DNA of 64,000 nt, taken from the NCBI RefSeq assembly GCF_032884065.1, contig NW_027062698.1, positions 591,154 through 655,153 of the forward strand, read 5' to 3'. Source of the DNA: Artemia franciscana. Its lineage: Eukaryota > Arthropoda > Branchiopoda > Anostraca > Artemiidae. Position 1 is the first letter of the stretch, and every line of letters starts with the position of its first letter. Position numbers and translations under genes: made by a program. Below, in pieces: positions 52,695-64,000 of the stretch. The notes below the pieces were generated by a model. The model saw only the letters and a list, made by a program, of their open reading frames with translations, was not told where the DNA came from and did not search any database.

Positions 52695-52905
52695 CGATTC
52701 CCTGTGTCGCCGTCGTCATTTATTTATCTCCCTGTGCCCCCCAACGTCCCCGTTGTAGCTGTGTCCCTGTGTCCCGGTTGTCATTTATATTCCATGTGTC
52801 CCGGTGTCCCAGTCTGTGATTTCTCTTTGAGGGTCCCGGGCGTCATTTATATTCCTTGTGTCCTGGTGTCCCGGTCGTCATTTGTGTCCCGGTGTCCCGG
52901 TCTGT
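52695..52905 (-). repeat. 'tcccggtcgtcat' minisatellite (right arm)
   Basis: Mirror of 51540-51750. Confidence 0.75.
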
Positions 52906-52981
52906 ATATACATTCGTTTTTGAATTGGTCTTTTTTTAGGCTTTAGTTTTTTACCTTTTTTTAGTTTTTTTAGTTATACCT

Positions 52982-53212
52982 TTAGTTATACTCTTGAGCT
53001 TTGTTGATGGTGATTGCTAATCGAATATTCCCTGTAGCTCTGACTGCCACTTTTTGTTGAACTACATTTTGTCCCAACTGTGATTGTTTCACAATAATTT
53101 GTGCTGACACCTGGAGAGGTGTTTGCAGTGTTTGCTCTTGTCCCTGACCTTGTTTTAGTGCATGGTTTACACATGGTAATCGGTGTTTGATAAAACCATG
53201 ATAAAACCAATT
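52982..53212 (-). pseudogene. Gln-rich ORF fused to Helitron helicase motif (right arm)
   Basis: Mirror copy of 51233-51463; no difference was noticed in the coding stretch. The GC/TATA pair is at 53225-53250. Confidence 0.35.
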
Positions 53213-53804
53213 AATGAATAGCAGTATTTATATGCTGTTGGCCCCGCCTACTTTGAACGTTTTACCAATGATACAGCGTTACAATCGTAACAGCACTGAC
53301 ACCGGCATTACAACCGTGTGATGAGAAATCCAGCCGTTTAATTGTGTCGTTCGTGTTGCTGTTAAAGTTGTACAGCCCATGTCTGGTATGACAGCATTTT
53401 CTGGAGAATCTTTTGCCGGATATTTTATTTTCGTCTAAGAAAATAAATTTCGTCTTTTATTTTCGTCTTTTCTTTCTACCTAAAGAATTTTTGACTATAT
53501 TACAATGATGTAGATTTTGCAGCTTACTATGGAATAAAATTAAACTTCTCAAGAAATCCCTGAAACTTCAAATTATATACCCAAAAGGCCCTCACAGTAG
53601 AAGCAGACAATTACTCAGGACTATCTTTTACACAGCATAAAAAGTAATTGTTTAGAAAAATTCAAGATCACTAGTAGTTCTTATACTTTGGAAAATATTT
53701 TTTTTAGTTTTATAGAAAACTTTCAGTTTGATATTGAAGATATTAAGGTATTTGATTTTAATAGAGGGCTGTATTGTGGCTCCTTGTTCTATTTCAGAAC
53801 TCTA

Positions 53805-53995
53805 TTATCTTCTATCTATCTATATAAAAATAAGTTGTATGTCCTTCTGTTACACTATCTATATATATAAAAATAAGTTGTATGTATTTTTGTGTTGAAG
53901 GTTGCATATGAAGTCTGAAAAATAAAGAAGAAAAAGAAAACTGAAAAAAGAAAAAAGAAGGTAAAAAAAAAAAAAAAAAGAAAAAAAAATTAAAA
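53805..53995 (+). repeat. Helitron 5'-end-like pair and A-rich tract (right arm)
   Basis: Two starts, 'tctatataaaaataagttg' and 'tatatataaaaataagttgt', follow each other within 60 bp (about 53812-53835 and 53857-53880). A-rich sequence follows. Mirror of 50450-50640. Confidence 0.5.
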
Positions 53996-54106
53996 CAAGA
54001 AAAAACCTAGTTTTGTTTTTTTGTCGTTTTTATGCAATTGTCTCAGCTTATGAATAGGGTACAAAGCCTCGCCTGACACTCAGGGCAGGTGGGCCCTATT
54101 TCTGAT

Positions 54107-54292
54107 TTTTTTTTCTCGCAAAAAATGCAAAATTCGATATTTTTGTATAGAGGAGCATGAAACCTCGACAGTATGGTTCTCTGATATGCTGAATCTAGTG
54201 GTATGATTTTCGTTGAGATCGATTGATGTTTTCGGGGTATTTCTCCTCCTTTTTGAAATGTGGGGAAATTTTCTCAGGCTCGTAACTTCTTA
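54107..54292 (-). repeat. Repeat family A internal fragment (right arm)
   Basis: Mirror of 50150-50335. The flanks 53996-54106 and 54293-54641 hold nothing recognised. Confidence 0.6.
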
Positions 54293-54641
54293 TAGGTAAC
54301 ATTAAACTTCATGAGTTTTAAATATTTTGAATAAGCATCAAAATAGAAACAGTAATTAATTAGCTAAATTTGCTTCTTTTTTCACTCTGCCCTATTGTCC
54401 AAATAATCGTATGCAGCCCTCCATTGTTTAATGCATGAAGTCATTTTTTTTACAACAAGCAAAAGAACTCAACTTCTCTATTTTTTATTCCCGCTGCGTA
54501 GCAACAGGTTGGTTTTAATCATATTTTTGTTGATATCTGTAATGTGCTCTCAGATACAGCTACTTTGTACGTAAACAATGACGAAACAATTTACATTTTT
54601 GGAAATGTTCCCAACGGTTAAAATCATTCGAAATTTTGGCA

Positions 54642-55122
54642 AGTGCTGCAGTATGTTTACATCGTAGCCACATTTATTGTTATTTGTCAATAAGGATTAT
54701 TTTTAGGAGGGGGATTAAGAACACTTAAACCAAAGGATGAAAAAAAAGATGTTTACTAAGTAGCAATTGCTAAAAGGTAGTTAAGGACAAGCACCATTAT
54801 ATATAATTAATATTTCAGTTTAGGGTATGTACGCACTTTTATTATTCCCCTTGGTAATACTAGATGGCAACTGCAAGTTGCAAAAATCTTGATGCAAATA
54901 GATCATGGCGCTGCAATAAAAAATTAGATATTGGGAGAAAAGGCCTTATAGAGCCTAGTTTATACAGAAAAGTTTCCTTTTTTCAAATTGGCATTTGGCC
55001 ACTTGAGAGGTGTTTGGGGGGGGCATTTGCCCCGGCCTCAGAAATTCTAGGGCTGCAAAATTACAAATGAATAATCAAACGGTTACAATCGTTTTGTAAT
55101 TTTGAGATTTTATTTTATCAAA
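54642..55122 (-). repeat. Repeat family B copy (right arm)
   Basis: Mirror of 49320-49800. One C-run length differs between the arms (near 49420 against 55020). Confidence 0.65.
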
Positions 55123-55131
55123 ATAAACTAC

Positions 55132-56103
55132 TTAATTTTCATTCAAATAGGTATCAGAGATTTTCCGAGGAAATCTCCCCCCAAAAAAAGCTTCTTCATA
55201 CAATTCCAACCCCGCTGATAATCTCTCCGGGACAATTCCCTCAGAACATCTCCATGTGTGAAATTGAGTCAACAGAGAGAAAATGAAACAAATGTAAAGA
55301 ATCTTGTATAAGAATTTTGGCAAATTCTCGAAGTGTAAAGCTTCCTTTGGAAAATTCTCCCCTAAAACTTCCCTCTCCACAGAAAACTATCCCTGTGAAA
55401 TATAACCCCTCCCAAAAGTGTATGTATGCTTCCCAATAGCAAGTACTATACGTAAACAATAGGTAAATTTCGTAAATTACACCCCTCCTCCTAGGGGCTG
55501 TGGGAGGTGATGTGATCCTCAAAGGCGTAGCTATTGGACCTTTTAACTATACTCAACAAAGTGGCTATCCCACAACTTTGATAGAACAACTTTGGGGGAC
55601 GGGGTTAGGAGCAGTGCTAGTTGACCTTCAACTTTTTTTGGTCGCTTAAAAAGGACACCAGAACTTTCAAAATTTTTTTTTTTAATGAGCCCACTCCCGG
55701 TATCCTAGCATTACTAGTTCTGTACGATCACCCATGGGAAAAACAGATAAACGCGCATGTGTGATCTTTCTTCTGGCAAAAAATGTAAAGTTCCACATTT
55801 TTGCGACTGACAGATTGAAACCTCTACAGTAGGGTTTTGTCAAACGCTTAAACTGATGTTGCGGTTTTCATTGACTTTTTTGAATTTTGGGGGGTAGACC
55901 CCCTTTTTTTCGGAAATTAGGCAAATTTTCTCAGGCTCGTAGTTTTTTGATGAGTGACGTTAGAATTAATGAATATTATATATTTAGAATCAGTATAACA
56001 AGTGAATTCTTTTGATAGATATATTGATAATAAATCTGTTTTTGAGGGTTGTGGTAACTATTGAGCCTTGTTGCTCCTTATATACAGTTTGTTGCTACTA
56101 ACT
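55132..56103 (-). mobile_element. Repeat family A, extended divergent copy (right arm)
   Basis: Mirror of 48339-49310, with a few substitutions (for example a single G/C change near 55190). Confidence 0.65.
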
Positions 56104-56475
56104 GTTTTATTATTTTTCAGGGGAATCTTTTCCCTGATTTATGATTTTCAGCTGTTAAATTTTACCTACATAAGTTTTAACTAAACAACGATAATGTTAA
56201 TTTGGCAGCTGTTATTAAAGGGGCTTAAAAGGGGTTTGATTATGCTTTTAGGTTGTTTTTAGCTAGCTCCCAAGTCACTTACTGTGAAGTGAGTATTATC
56301 ATGAATTGAGAAAAATGTTCTTTTTCTCTATATATCCAAAGTTAGGCAAAAAGAACATTTTTTAAGAACCAAAACTAACCTACCAAGAATTCAAAAACTA
56401 GCCTATGGAATAAACAATTTTGATTTCCAGAAAACTTTACATATCTGCCAAAAAAGAATTGTTACAGATGTTCTT

Positions 56476-57561
56476 TCAAGGTTTACGCCACTTTGTTGGT
56501 GTAATTTTGTGTCTTGTAAATACTGACAATGACTTTGGTAGTTTCATCATAGACTCTATTTTGTAATAGTTCATAACATCTATTTTGTTTTGCATTCTTC
56601 TAGCATAATTAGCTCCCGTATCTGCCATTTCATTGTCCCAAATTCCATCATGCCCAGGCACTCATAACAACCTCAAGGTTTTGAGCCGTTTTGAGGCTTT
56701 AACAAGCGTGTCTTGAATTCGCCTTACCAGTACCTCTTTCTTGGAAGCTTTTATACTTACTATAGAGTCTAAGCAGCTCAAACAGTCAGTACAAATAACT
56801 ACCGAATCTTGAGATCCCCATTTTGGGCTTAAAATTACCTCCAATGCTCTCAATATTCCTTCATATTCGGCTTGGATTGAACTTTTACTTTCTGTTCTTA
56901 TGCATATTACTTGTTTACGGCGAGGAATGGCTATCGAACATCCACTTCCTTGATTCAACTTGAAAGAACCATCTGTGTATATTAAAATAAAATTATCATC
57001 ATACCTTTCTATTGCCTTGTAAAACTCATTACGGAGCCCATTTTCCTTTTTTTTCGATCTCAGCTTTGTAAGGCTTGGGTCTAATAGCTTCTGTATTTCT
57101 TCAGCACGAGTCATGGCCTTTTTTCTTCTCTCCTTGTCACGATCATTCAGCTCTGCTGCAAAGGCCCAGGATGTCCGACTGAGCCTCTTTCGTTCTTTCT
57201 CAAAGATCTTGCATTTGTCCACATTTGATCCAAAAGGTCGAAAGTTAAATTGTTGTGATCCTGTCTCCTGAGTCCTGACATCAACGCCTGCTGGTTCAGT
57301 CGTGACAGAAACAGATCCAAAAGACAGAACGACAGACTGTCTGAACAACACACTCGGTAAAGCCATCTCAAAAATTACAGGATCAATACCAGCTGGTTCA
57401 ACCGTGACAGGAACAGATCCAAAAGACAGAACGACAGACTGTCTGAACGACATACATGGTAAATCCATCTCAAAGGTTACAGGATTGCCAGCATGTTTTG
57501 TCCAAGTTTGGCCTATTTCCAATTCACAGGATTTTTCCCCATTTTGTTTAATCATATTCAT
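56476..57561 (-). pseudogene. RNase H-like ORF with in-frame TGA (right arm)
   Basis: Mirror of 46882-47967, with ATG at 57561 and the same TGA at 56662-56664, so the stop predates the inverted duplication (if the arms are real). Two coding differences were noticed: RQSVVLS here where the left arm has RQFVVLS, and a synonymous-looking change near 57232. Domains and interpretation are as for the left copy. Confidence 0.7.
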
Positions 57562-57990
57562 AGTCAAACTTGGTTTGTGTGCCAACTTGTTTTTGTTCTA
57601 TATGTTATTAAATAGTGTTCAGATGTTTTCAATTCAAAGACAGAAATGTGTCTGATGAATACTGTAGTGTCATATCTCTTCTATTAAGTACGGAAGAAAA
57701 GTGACTTTGCATTTATTGGTTGTCGTTAAGCTTCAACCACTAACACTGATGCGCATGGCTTATCCTCATGAACAATTCGGAAAAATCCTTTTGTTACTAT
57801 TACGGTTGTACAGCCCATCTCTGGTATAATGGCACTTTCTGGGGAACATTTTGTCTGATTTTTTTTTTAATTTTCATTTAAGCTTTACTCAAAGAAGTTT
57901 TAACTGTATTCCAGTGGTTCTGATTTTTCAGCGTACTCTGGGATAAAATTAACCTTTTAAAGAAATGCCGAAACCTCAAATGTAATCAAA

Positions 57991-58401
57991 CAGCTGGTGT
58001 TAACGAACTGTAGTAAGGAGCGACCCGGCTCAATAGTAAACGAAACTTTTAAAAATGGGATTTTAATACTAATAGATACATCAAAAGAATTGGATTTTTA
58101 TGCAGGTTTTAAATATATAAGTTTCATCAAAATTAGTCTTACATATAAAAAGTTACGAGCCTGAGAAAATTGGCCTTGTTTTGAAAAATAGGGTGAAACA
58201 CCCTCTAAAAGTCATAGAATCTTAACGAATCACATTCAGCGTATCAGAAAACCCTACTGCAGAAGTTTCAAGCTCCTATCTACAAAATTGTGGAATTTCA
58301 TATTTTTTGCCAGAAGACTGATCACGGTCAAAATTTTGTTTTTTAGAGTTTCGTACTATTGAGCCGGATCACTCCTTACTACAGTTCGTTACCACGAACT
58401 G
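57991..58401 (-). mobile_element. Repeat family A, compact two-ended copy (right arm)
   Basis: Mirror of 46042-46452, both hairpin ends present. The stretch 57562-57990 on its inner side shows nothing recognised. Confidence 0.75.
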
Positions 58402-58602
58402 CTTGAAACCATCTTTGTGTAAACAACTATCCTTCTATGAAAAAACCATCTTTGTATGAACAACCATCCTTGTATTACAGCTAATGGCGCCAATTCGACC
58501 AAGTTAAATGTTTGGTTTAAGGAACAAAACGTATTAAATTTGGGGGGGGGGGGCAATTTGTCTATTTTTCGCTTTTTTTATGAATTGCCAAATAGGGTGT
58601 TT
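58402..58602. repeat. Short copy of the 18-bp minisatellite family (right arm)
   Basis: Mirror of 45841-46041; the central G/C homopolymer differs by one base. The following 58603-59404 is AT-rich with nothing recognised. Confidence 0.75.
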
Positions 58603-59404
58603 TTTTACATCTGACGGGTGGGAGGTGACCTTCCCATAGAACAGCGAAGAAAGATCTACCTTCCTATGGGAATGTATCTACCATCTTTGCAAATATTCTT
58701 TTTTTTTGCTACTACAAGCCTTGGAAAGCTCAATACTTAATTGCATTTTAGTTTAGCAAACTTTCAAATAATTTGACTTGGCATACTATAACCTATCTTC
58801 TAAGATAATTTGAAATTGGACTCTTAATCGTTTATTTACTACACTGTATTTTGTTCTTTAATGCTGGATTCTTTTTTTTTAAATTTTGTGGATTAGAAAT
58901 TAATTGTTGATTTGCTTTATTTAGTTATGACATCTTTGGTTGTTTTGTTTGTTAGACTACAAGGGCTTCTTCGAAATCACCACCTTCAGACATACAGATC
59001 TATCAATATGTGACAATATCTTCAAAAAAATATAATTAAGTTAGAGAAGGACGGGGATAATTTGTAACATGTATTTTCTGTCCATTTCAGAAAATATGCC
59101 GTTTTGTGTCAAAACCATTAGTAACATATTTTGTTTTATATTAAAGGTATGTTCTAAATCTAATGCTGCTTAAATACAGCATTTTTTCCAGTGTTTAAAG
59201 AGTATAGATAATGACAAGCTGGTTTTTCATAGAAAAGGCAGCATTTTGTAGGCAAAGTTTTTAAAGTTGTTAAAACTGACGCTTTAAGAAGAAAGATTGC
59301 CTTACAGAAGCATCATCAATTACCTGAGGCACCCCAAAATCGCGTAGTGCAATGTCAAATGTAGCTAATTATATGTTGTTATTCTTTTCTTTATTTTGTT
59401 TTGA

Positions 59405-59770
59405 AATATTTATCTTGAACTTTTAGATAATGCAGCACGTGAGCTTTTATGCCCCAATGTAGTCTCCAGGGCCTTCGCCACTATCTCCTGCCTCTGTTGC
59501 TTTGAGTGTAGGGACTTCACAACAAAGTCTGATGTCACAAATTCACCCATCTCAGACTCAACGCTCCCAGCACAAATACATGACCAGATTTCACACAAAT
59601 ATTCTCCAATTGTGAATCCAAGTAGTGTTGGCTCACCAGTGCAGGTTGTACAAAACAATGTGGAAATGCCAAGTAGTGAGCAAATATCAATTTTAAATGA
59701 CACAGAAACACTTGATAAAGCGCCTCAAGAAAAAGGTAAAAGAAAAAAGCTTAAACAGGACAAAGGATAA
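59405..59770 (+). CDS. Exon-like ORF of unknown function (right-arm copy)
   Basis: Same ORF as 44672-45037: about 121 codons between stops, with an acceptor-like 'cttttag' near 59419-59425, CLCCFEC cysteine cluster, Ser/Pro/Val-rich middle and lysine-rich end. The two arms look identical here. No family recognised. Confidence 0.35.
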   Translation, partial: NIYLELLDNAARELLCPNVVSRAFATISCLCCFECRDFTTKSDVTNSPISDSTLPAQIHDQISHKYSPIVNPSSVGSPVQVVQNNVEMPSSEQISILNDTETLDKAPQEKGKRKKLKQDKG

Positions 59771-59790
59771 ACCTCACAAAAATCATGTAG

Positions 59791-60003
59791 ATGATGCAAG
59801 TAGATGGTGTTAGTGGTGGTTCTATTTTGATTGAAGAAAACCTGATGGAGAAATCTGGCAAAGTAATTGTTGATGGTGATAGAGTTGTGGAAATTGTAGA
59901 GAAGGATAAATCTAGTGTAAAGAGTGTAAAACTGATAATTGGATTAAACTGCCAAAAGGCTCTAAGGATACTGAATGATAAAGCCAACAATCAAGCTCAG
60001 TAA
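59791..60003 (+). CDS. Small ORF of unknown function (right-arm copy)
   Basis: Same 70-codon ORF as 44439-44651, starting 20 bp after the preceding ORF ends and in a different frame. A TAG directly precedes the ATG pair, so it cannot be a simple in-frame extension of its neighbour. Not recognised. Confidence 0.35.
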   Translation: MMQVDGVSGGSILIEENLMEKSGKVIVDGDRVVEIVEKDKSSVKSVKLIIGLNCQKALRILNDKANNQAQ

Positions 60004-60122
60004 ACTATCGCCTGAGTTAATTTTTTTTTGGTTTTTATGAGTAGTTTTTACCCTTTTTATCTTTAATTATTTTATCACTTTTTCTTAACGTTTTGTATTA
60101 ATTTATTATAATATTGTTTATT

Positions 60123-60126
<4 letters not shown>

Positions 60127-60186
<60 letters not shown>
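60127..60186. repeat. (TA)n microsatellite, right arm
   Basis: Mirror of 44258-44314, directly before a Helitron 5' end ('tctatatatataaaaataag' at about 60187) in plus orientation with TGACGTCA sites. Confidence 0.9.
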
Positions 60187-60188
<2 letters not shown>

Positions 60189-60803
60189 TCTATATATATA
60201 AAAATAAGTTGTCTGTCTGTCTGTGGATGGATCAGGTGACGTCACCTGAAAAAACTGGATCAGGTGACGTCAAAACTGAAAAAACTAAAAAAAGGCAAAA
60301 ACTACAAAAAAAAAATAAAAACTAATAAAAAAAAATAAAAAAGCTAAAAAACTAAAAAAAACTAAAAAAAGGCAAAAACTACAAAAAAAAACTAAAAACT
60401 AATAAAAAAGCTAAAAAACTAAAAAAACTAAAAAAAGGCAAAAACTACAAAAAAAACTAAAAACTAATAAAAAAAATAAAAAAGCTAAAAAACTAAAAAA
60501 ACTAAAAAAACTAAAAAAAGGTAAAAAACTAAAAAAAACTAAAAACTAAAAAAAAAACTAAAAAAAAGGAAAAAACTGAAAAATAAGCTAAAATAAAGGT
60601 AAAAACCAATAAAAAACTAAAAAAAAAAACTAAAAAAAACTAAAAAAGGTAAAAACTAAAAGAACTAAAAAGAAAAAAATAAATGACGAAACTCAAAGAG
60701 AAAGCGACCAGGACAAAAGGAATGTTCGATTAGCAATCAACAAAGCACCGGGACACAGGGAGTATAAATGACGACCAGGACATAAGTAAAAAAAAAAAAC
60801 TAA
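60187..60803 (+). repeat. Helitron 5' end, A-rich tract and minisatellite to gap
   Basis: From 60187: 'tctatatatataaaaataag', 'tgtctgtctgtctgtgg', two TGACGTCA sites, about 400 bp of 'aaaaaactaaaaa', then 'tcccggtcgtcat'-type units (complement) to the gap. Mirror of 43644-44257. Confidence 0.75.
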
Positions 60804-60903
60804 NNNNNNNNNNNNNNNNNNNNNNNNNNNNNNNNNNNNNNNNNNNNNNNNNNNNNNNNNNNNNNNNNNNNNNNNNNNNNNNNNNNNNNNNNNNNNNNNN
60901 NNN
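60804..60903. other. Assembly gap, exactly 100 N
   Basis: A run of 100 N is a common placeholder for a gap of unknown size. It separates the palindrome arm from LINE-3, so adjacency of the two is not proven. Confidence 0.98.
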
Positions 60904-61160
60904 GTTACGATATTTTCAGAATTTATTATTTCGTAAGTGTACCGCGATGTTGCTTTAAGTGCAGGTCTCCTGATCACTTTATCAACGATTGTACTAGTCA
61001 GGTGGAAAAATGTGCGCGCTGCGCCGAAAATCACATTTTTTCGAAAGATGCGCCCTGTACAAATAGACCTAAATGTGCAAACTGAGGCGATTCTCACACT
61101 TCATATAGTCTATTATGTCCAGTGCTCAAGTCTCGTATTGCGACCGCTGTGAAAAAATGA
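60904..61160 (+). pseudogene. LINE-3 ORF1 (gag-like) C-terminal part, in-frame TGA
   Basis: The frame runs from the gap to TGA 61158-61160. Three zinc knuckles are visible: CCFKCRSPDHFINDC, CARCAENHIFSKDAPC and CAN-stop-GDSHTSYSLLC. The stop (TGA at about 61083-61085) replaces the second cysteine of the third knuckle, so TGC or TGT to TGA is likely. The arrangement equals the ORF1 ends of LINE-1 and LINE-2. The final stop overlaps ATG 61157 as ATGA. Confidence 0.8.
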
Positions 61161-63802
61161 TATCACAAAAGTTCTCGGTTATTTCGTACAATATAAATGG
61201 AACACGTCAAAAAGAGCACATCATTGACGAACTTTCGAGCAACTATGACATCGTTCGTCTTCAAGAGCATCTTTTATCTTCAGGTAATACCAACTTGTTG
61301 GAACGGAAAGCAAACCATATTACTTTTGTGAGTGCTGCAAAATCTACGTTTGGTAGACCTTCCGGAGGCCTCGCCTGTATACTGAGACGTAGCTCCTTTT
61401 CATCCACGACGCTTGTGCTGTTCCATAGTGACGAAAACCTCTTGGCCGTGCGAATTTCTGATTTAATACTTACTAATATGTACTTCCCTTGTGATCGTAA
61501 GTCGGTTCAATCACTGAATAAGTTTGCCAGGACCTGTAGTGTTTTGAAAAAAATGACAGAATCCGCATCATCTCTCGGTTATCATTTTGTTGTCGCCGGG
61601 GATTTTAATGCTGATTTACTGAATTCAAATATTCGGTCTGATATGGTTTTCGAGTCTTTATCTGAGTTTAAGCTAGTGGATAAGAATCGTCTGTTTTCTT
61701 ACATCCATCATTCTGGGAGCCTTACTAATATTGATCATGTTCTTTGCTCTCCCAATTTATCTGTTTCGACTGTTTCTGTACATGAAATAGAAAGCGATAT
61801 AGACCACCTACCAATTTCCTTTATGCTTAGTATTTCTCTGTCGCAAGATAGTTCTAATAGACGTGGGAATCGTAGATGGTTTACCAGACGAAATTGGAAT
61901 AAGGCTAATTGGGCTCTTTATATTTTTACTCTTACAGCTTTTTTGTCTAGGATAAAAGTTCCTTTTCAGCTACTTCAGGTTGGATCTAAATTTTTAAATG
62001 ATAAGAATTTTCCGAATAAATATTATTTTGATATTATATCATGCATGGAGGAAGCTGAGAGGGTGGCTGTTTCCGAAGAACGTGTTAAATTTAATACGTG
62101 GAAGCCTGAATGGTCTTGGAATCCGGATCTAAAATCAGTGAAAAATGAAGCCAAATTTTGGCTACGTATTTGGGTTTCTTGCGAACGACCACGTAGCGAT
62201 GTAGTATTTCAGCTTAAACAGAAAACTAAACTAGAGTATAAAAAGTATTTACGCTCTGAAAAATCTAAAATTTGCAAATTCCCGTCAAGTAATTTCGATT
62301 GGAAAAATGTGGTAAATTCAAATAAAATCGATGACTCTTCGTCAACAAGTAGCCCAATTAGTCGTGCTGCTTGGTGTAAATATTATGACCAGATTTTCAA
62401 CACTATAAACCATTTTGTTCATGCTACTTTTATGAGGTTTTTTATTTCTGTGCTTCCCATATCACTCCACCAGAACCAGATCCTCCCAATTAGTTTAGTT
62501 TCGGTGGCACAAACTATAAAGAAGCTTAAGTCTAGCTCTATTGATTGTGGTGGTATAAGTGTCAAACACCTAAATGTTGATTGTCCAGCTCTAGTCCAAC
62601 ATTTACAACTCGAATGTGCTTATGCACCTCGGTTGTGCCTGAAAGTTTTCTGTGTGGAACAGTTACTTCAATCCTGAAAAGAGGAAAGATTCCGACTGAC
62701 TGTGTACCTTATAGGCCTATAACGGTTTCCTGCAACATAAGCAAAATGTTTGAGTATCTTCTCCTCCCATCAGTTAATTCTTCGGCATATTTTGGCGAAA
62801 ATCAGATTGGGTTTTCAGCTGGGGTAGGTTGCCAGCAGGCTCATAGAGTTTGGGCTAATGTTCTTACTGAGGCTACTAAAAAGGGATTTGAGTTACATTT
62901 ATGTGCTTTGGATCTCTCCAAAGCCTTTGACACTGTTACGCATTCCCAAGCTATCTTTTCTCTTTTTAGTCACGGTATCAACATATCGGTAATTTTTCTT
63001 CTTAGATATTGGTATTCGAATTCCTTTTTGCGGATTAAAACGGATATGAGGGTTTCAGATAGTAAAATTCCAATACGACGTGGGGTCCGGCAAGGTGCTG
63101 TCCTCTCCCCCCTCTATTTTCATACTTTGTATATCATCTGTCTTTTCCTCTATCCCACCTACTTGCATCCTCAATTCTGTAAATATTTCTTATCTTGCCT
63201 ATGCGGATGATATTCTTTTGATCAGTAGCACTAAAAAAGGGCTCTCTTTGTCTGTTTCAACAGTAACATCTAAACTTAATGCGATTGGACTTTCTCTTAA
63301 TCTTTCAAAGTGTGAATATCTTTCATTTAATAGCAATACCACTACTCCTCTAATCTGTGGATCTTTTTCTATCCCGTCGGTTTCTTCATTTCAGTGGCTG
63401 GGAATTAACGTTAGTAAAACTCTAAAATCCTTACAGACCCTCACTGTTGCTGATTGCAGGAAGAAAATCCAATTAAGTTACTCTAAAATTGTTGCTAACC
63501 AAGGTAGATATAATAAAAAGTCTCTTGCTAAATTATACTCGGTTTTTACAGATCATTCGGTTTTGTTTCTTTCTGGTATTTACCCTATTTTTCATAAAAA
63601 AGATATCAGTTCAATTCGTTCTTATTATTTCCGTTTTTCCCGTTTTCAATTGTATCTGCCTCCATGGTATAGGAATAGGAGCCTCATATCTATTTATAGT
63701 TTCCCGGACATTGGGTCGAAGCTCACAGAGCTTGCTGGCAAAATACCCCAGTCTACTTATAAGTATCTGCCCGCCCACGGAGGGCTTACTCGTTTGCTTT
63801 AG
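61157..63802 (+). pseudogene. LINE-3 ORF2: APE and RT with two compensating frameshifts
   Basis: From ATG 61157 (MISQKFSVISYNINGTRQKE); the frame is also open from an upstream ATG at 61115, but the ATGA start matches the other LINEs. Endonuclease motifs: SYNING, LQEH, AGDFNADLL and DIDHLPISF. The frame shifts near 62605-62615. The next frame carries PYRPITVSCNISKMFEYLL, LDLSKAFDTV and RRGVRQGAVLSP. Near 63105-63125 it shifts back to the first frame, with AYADDILLIS (catalytic YADD) and the C-terminal tail to TAA/TAG at 63802. No RNase H seen. The two indels cancel, so only about 170 residues are misread; sequencing error is possible as well as decay. Confidence 0.85.
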
Positions 63803-64000
63803 TTTCTTGTTTTTTCTGTTTTGTGTAGTGTTTGTTTTGTTTCTTTTATTGATATCCCGTCGGTTTCTTCATTTCGGTGGCTGGGAATTAACGTTAGTAA
63901 AACTCTAAAATCCTTAAGGACTCTCACTGTTGCTGATTGCAAGAAGAAAATCCAATTAAGTTACTCTAAAATTGTTGCTAACCGAGGTAGATATAATAGA
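63371..64000 (+). repeat. Tandem duplication of LINE-3 3' region, 483-bp period
   Basis: 63854-64000 repeats 63371-63517 in the same orientation ('atcccgtcggtttcttcatt' onward) with about 5% differences. The unit would include the last ~430 bp of ORF2 plus a short 3' UTR. The second copy leaves the window. Confidence 0.85.

Larger units (their letters stand above)
52497..60803 (-). repeat. Right arm of 8.3-kb near-perfect inverted repeat
   Basis: Reverse complement of 43644-51948. It stops at the assembly gap, so the duplicated segment may continue beyond what is sequenced. Confidence 0.95.

Overview
The window is eukaryotic nuclear DNA made almost entirely of repeats. There is no dense operon-like gene order. 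There are long AT-rich non-coding stretches, (TA)n microsatellites, three LINE-type retrotransposons with gag-like and endonuclease/reverse-transcriptase ORFs, Helitron pieces, a Penelope-like fossil, a hAT terminus and many short interspersed repeats. The mix suits an arthropod, plausibly a crustacean, but nothing here proves the species. The only candidate host-type gene is an uninterrupted tetraspanin-like ORF at 34486-35202 (minus).

Layout. 1-4464: a LINE C-terminus running in from outside, an 18-bp minisatellite block, two LINE C-terminal fossils and a fold-back repeat. 4465-8893: LINE-1 (minus), both ORFs intact. 8894-15264: short tandem repeats, a second fold-back cluster, a Penelope-like remnant and copies of two non-coding repeat families, here called A and B. 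15265-20575: a poly-T tract and LINE-2 (plus), with an RNase H domain and one in-frame TGA in ORF2. 21709-23268: a non-coding element with hairpin-tipped inverted repeats. 25186-32860: a 3.25-kb macro-repeat in about 2.35 tandem copies, each full copy holding a ~265-bp satellite. 32754-37137: two 383/384-bp direct repeats enclosing a broken Helitron Rep, the tetraspanin-like ORF and Helitron 5' ends. 37129-44250: a Helitron graveyard. It holds 3' ends with hairpin plus CTAG, 5' ends with TGACGTCA clusters, helicase C-termini, a 'tcccggtcgtcat' minisatellite, (TA)n runs and T-rich tracts. 43644-60803: an ~8.3-kb near-perfect inverted repeat centred near 52222, joined through (TA)n tracts and ending at a 100-N gap (60804-60903). 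60904-64000: LINE-3 (plus), with two frameshifts and the start of a tandem duplication.

How the parts work together. In each of the three ORF1/ORF2 LINEs the cistrons overlap as ATGA, so coupled termination-reinitiation probably makes ORF2. The Helitron fragments carry Rep (HUH motif), the N-terminal charged ORF and the last helicase motifs, but no complete copy is present, so they are likely non-autonomous. The most unusual features are the large palindrome, tandem head-to-tail Helitron junctions with CRE-type promoter clusters, and three unrelated non-coding families that each carry a hairpin with a 7-8 bp stem and four-base loop at an end.
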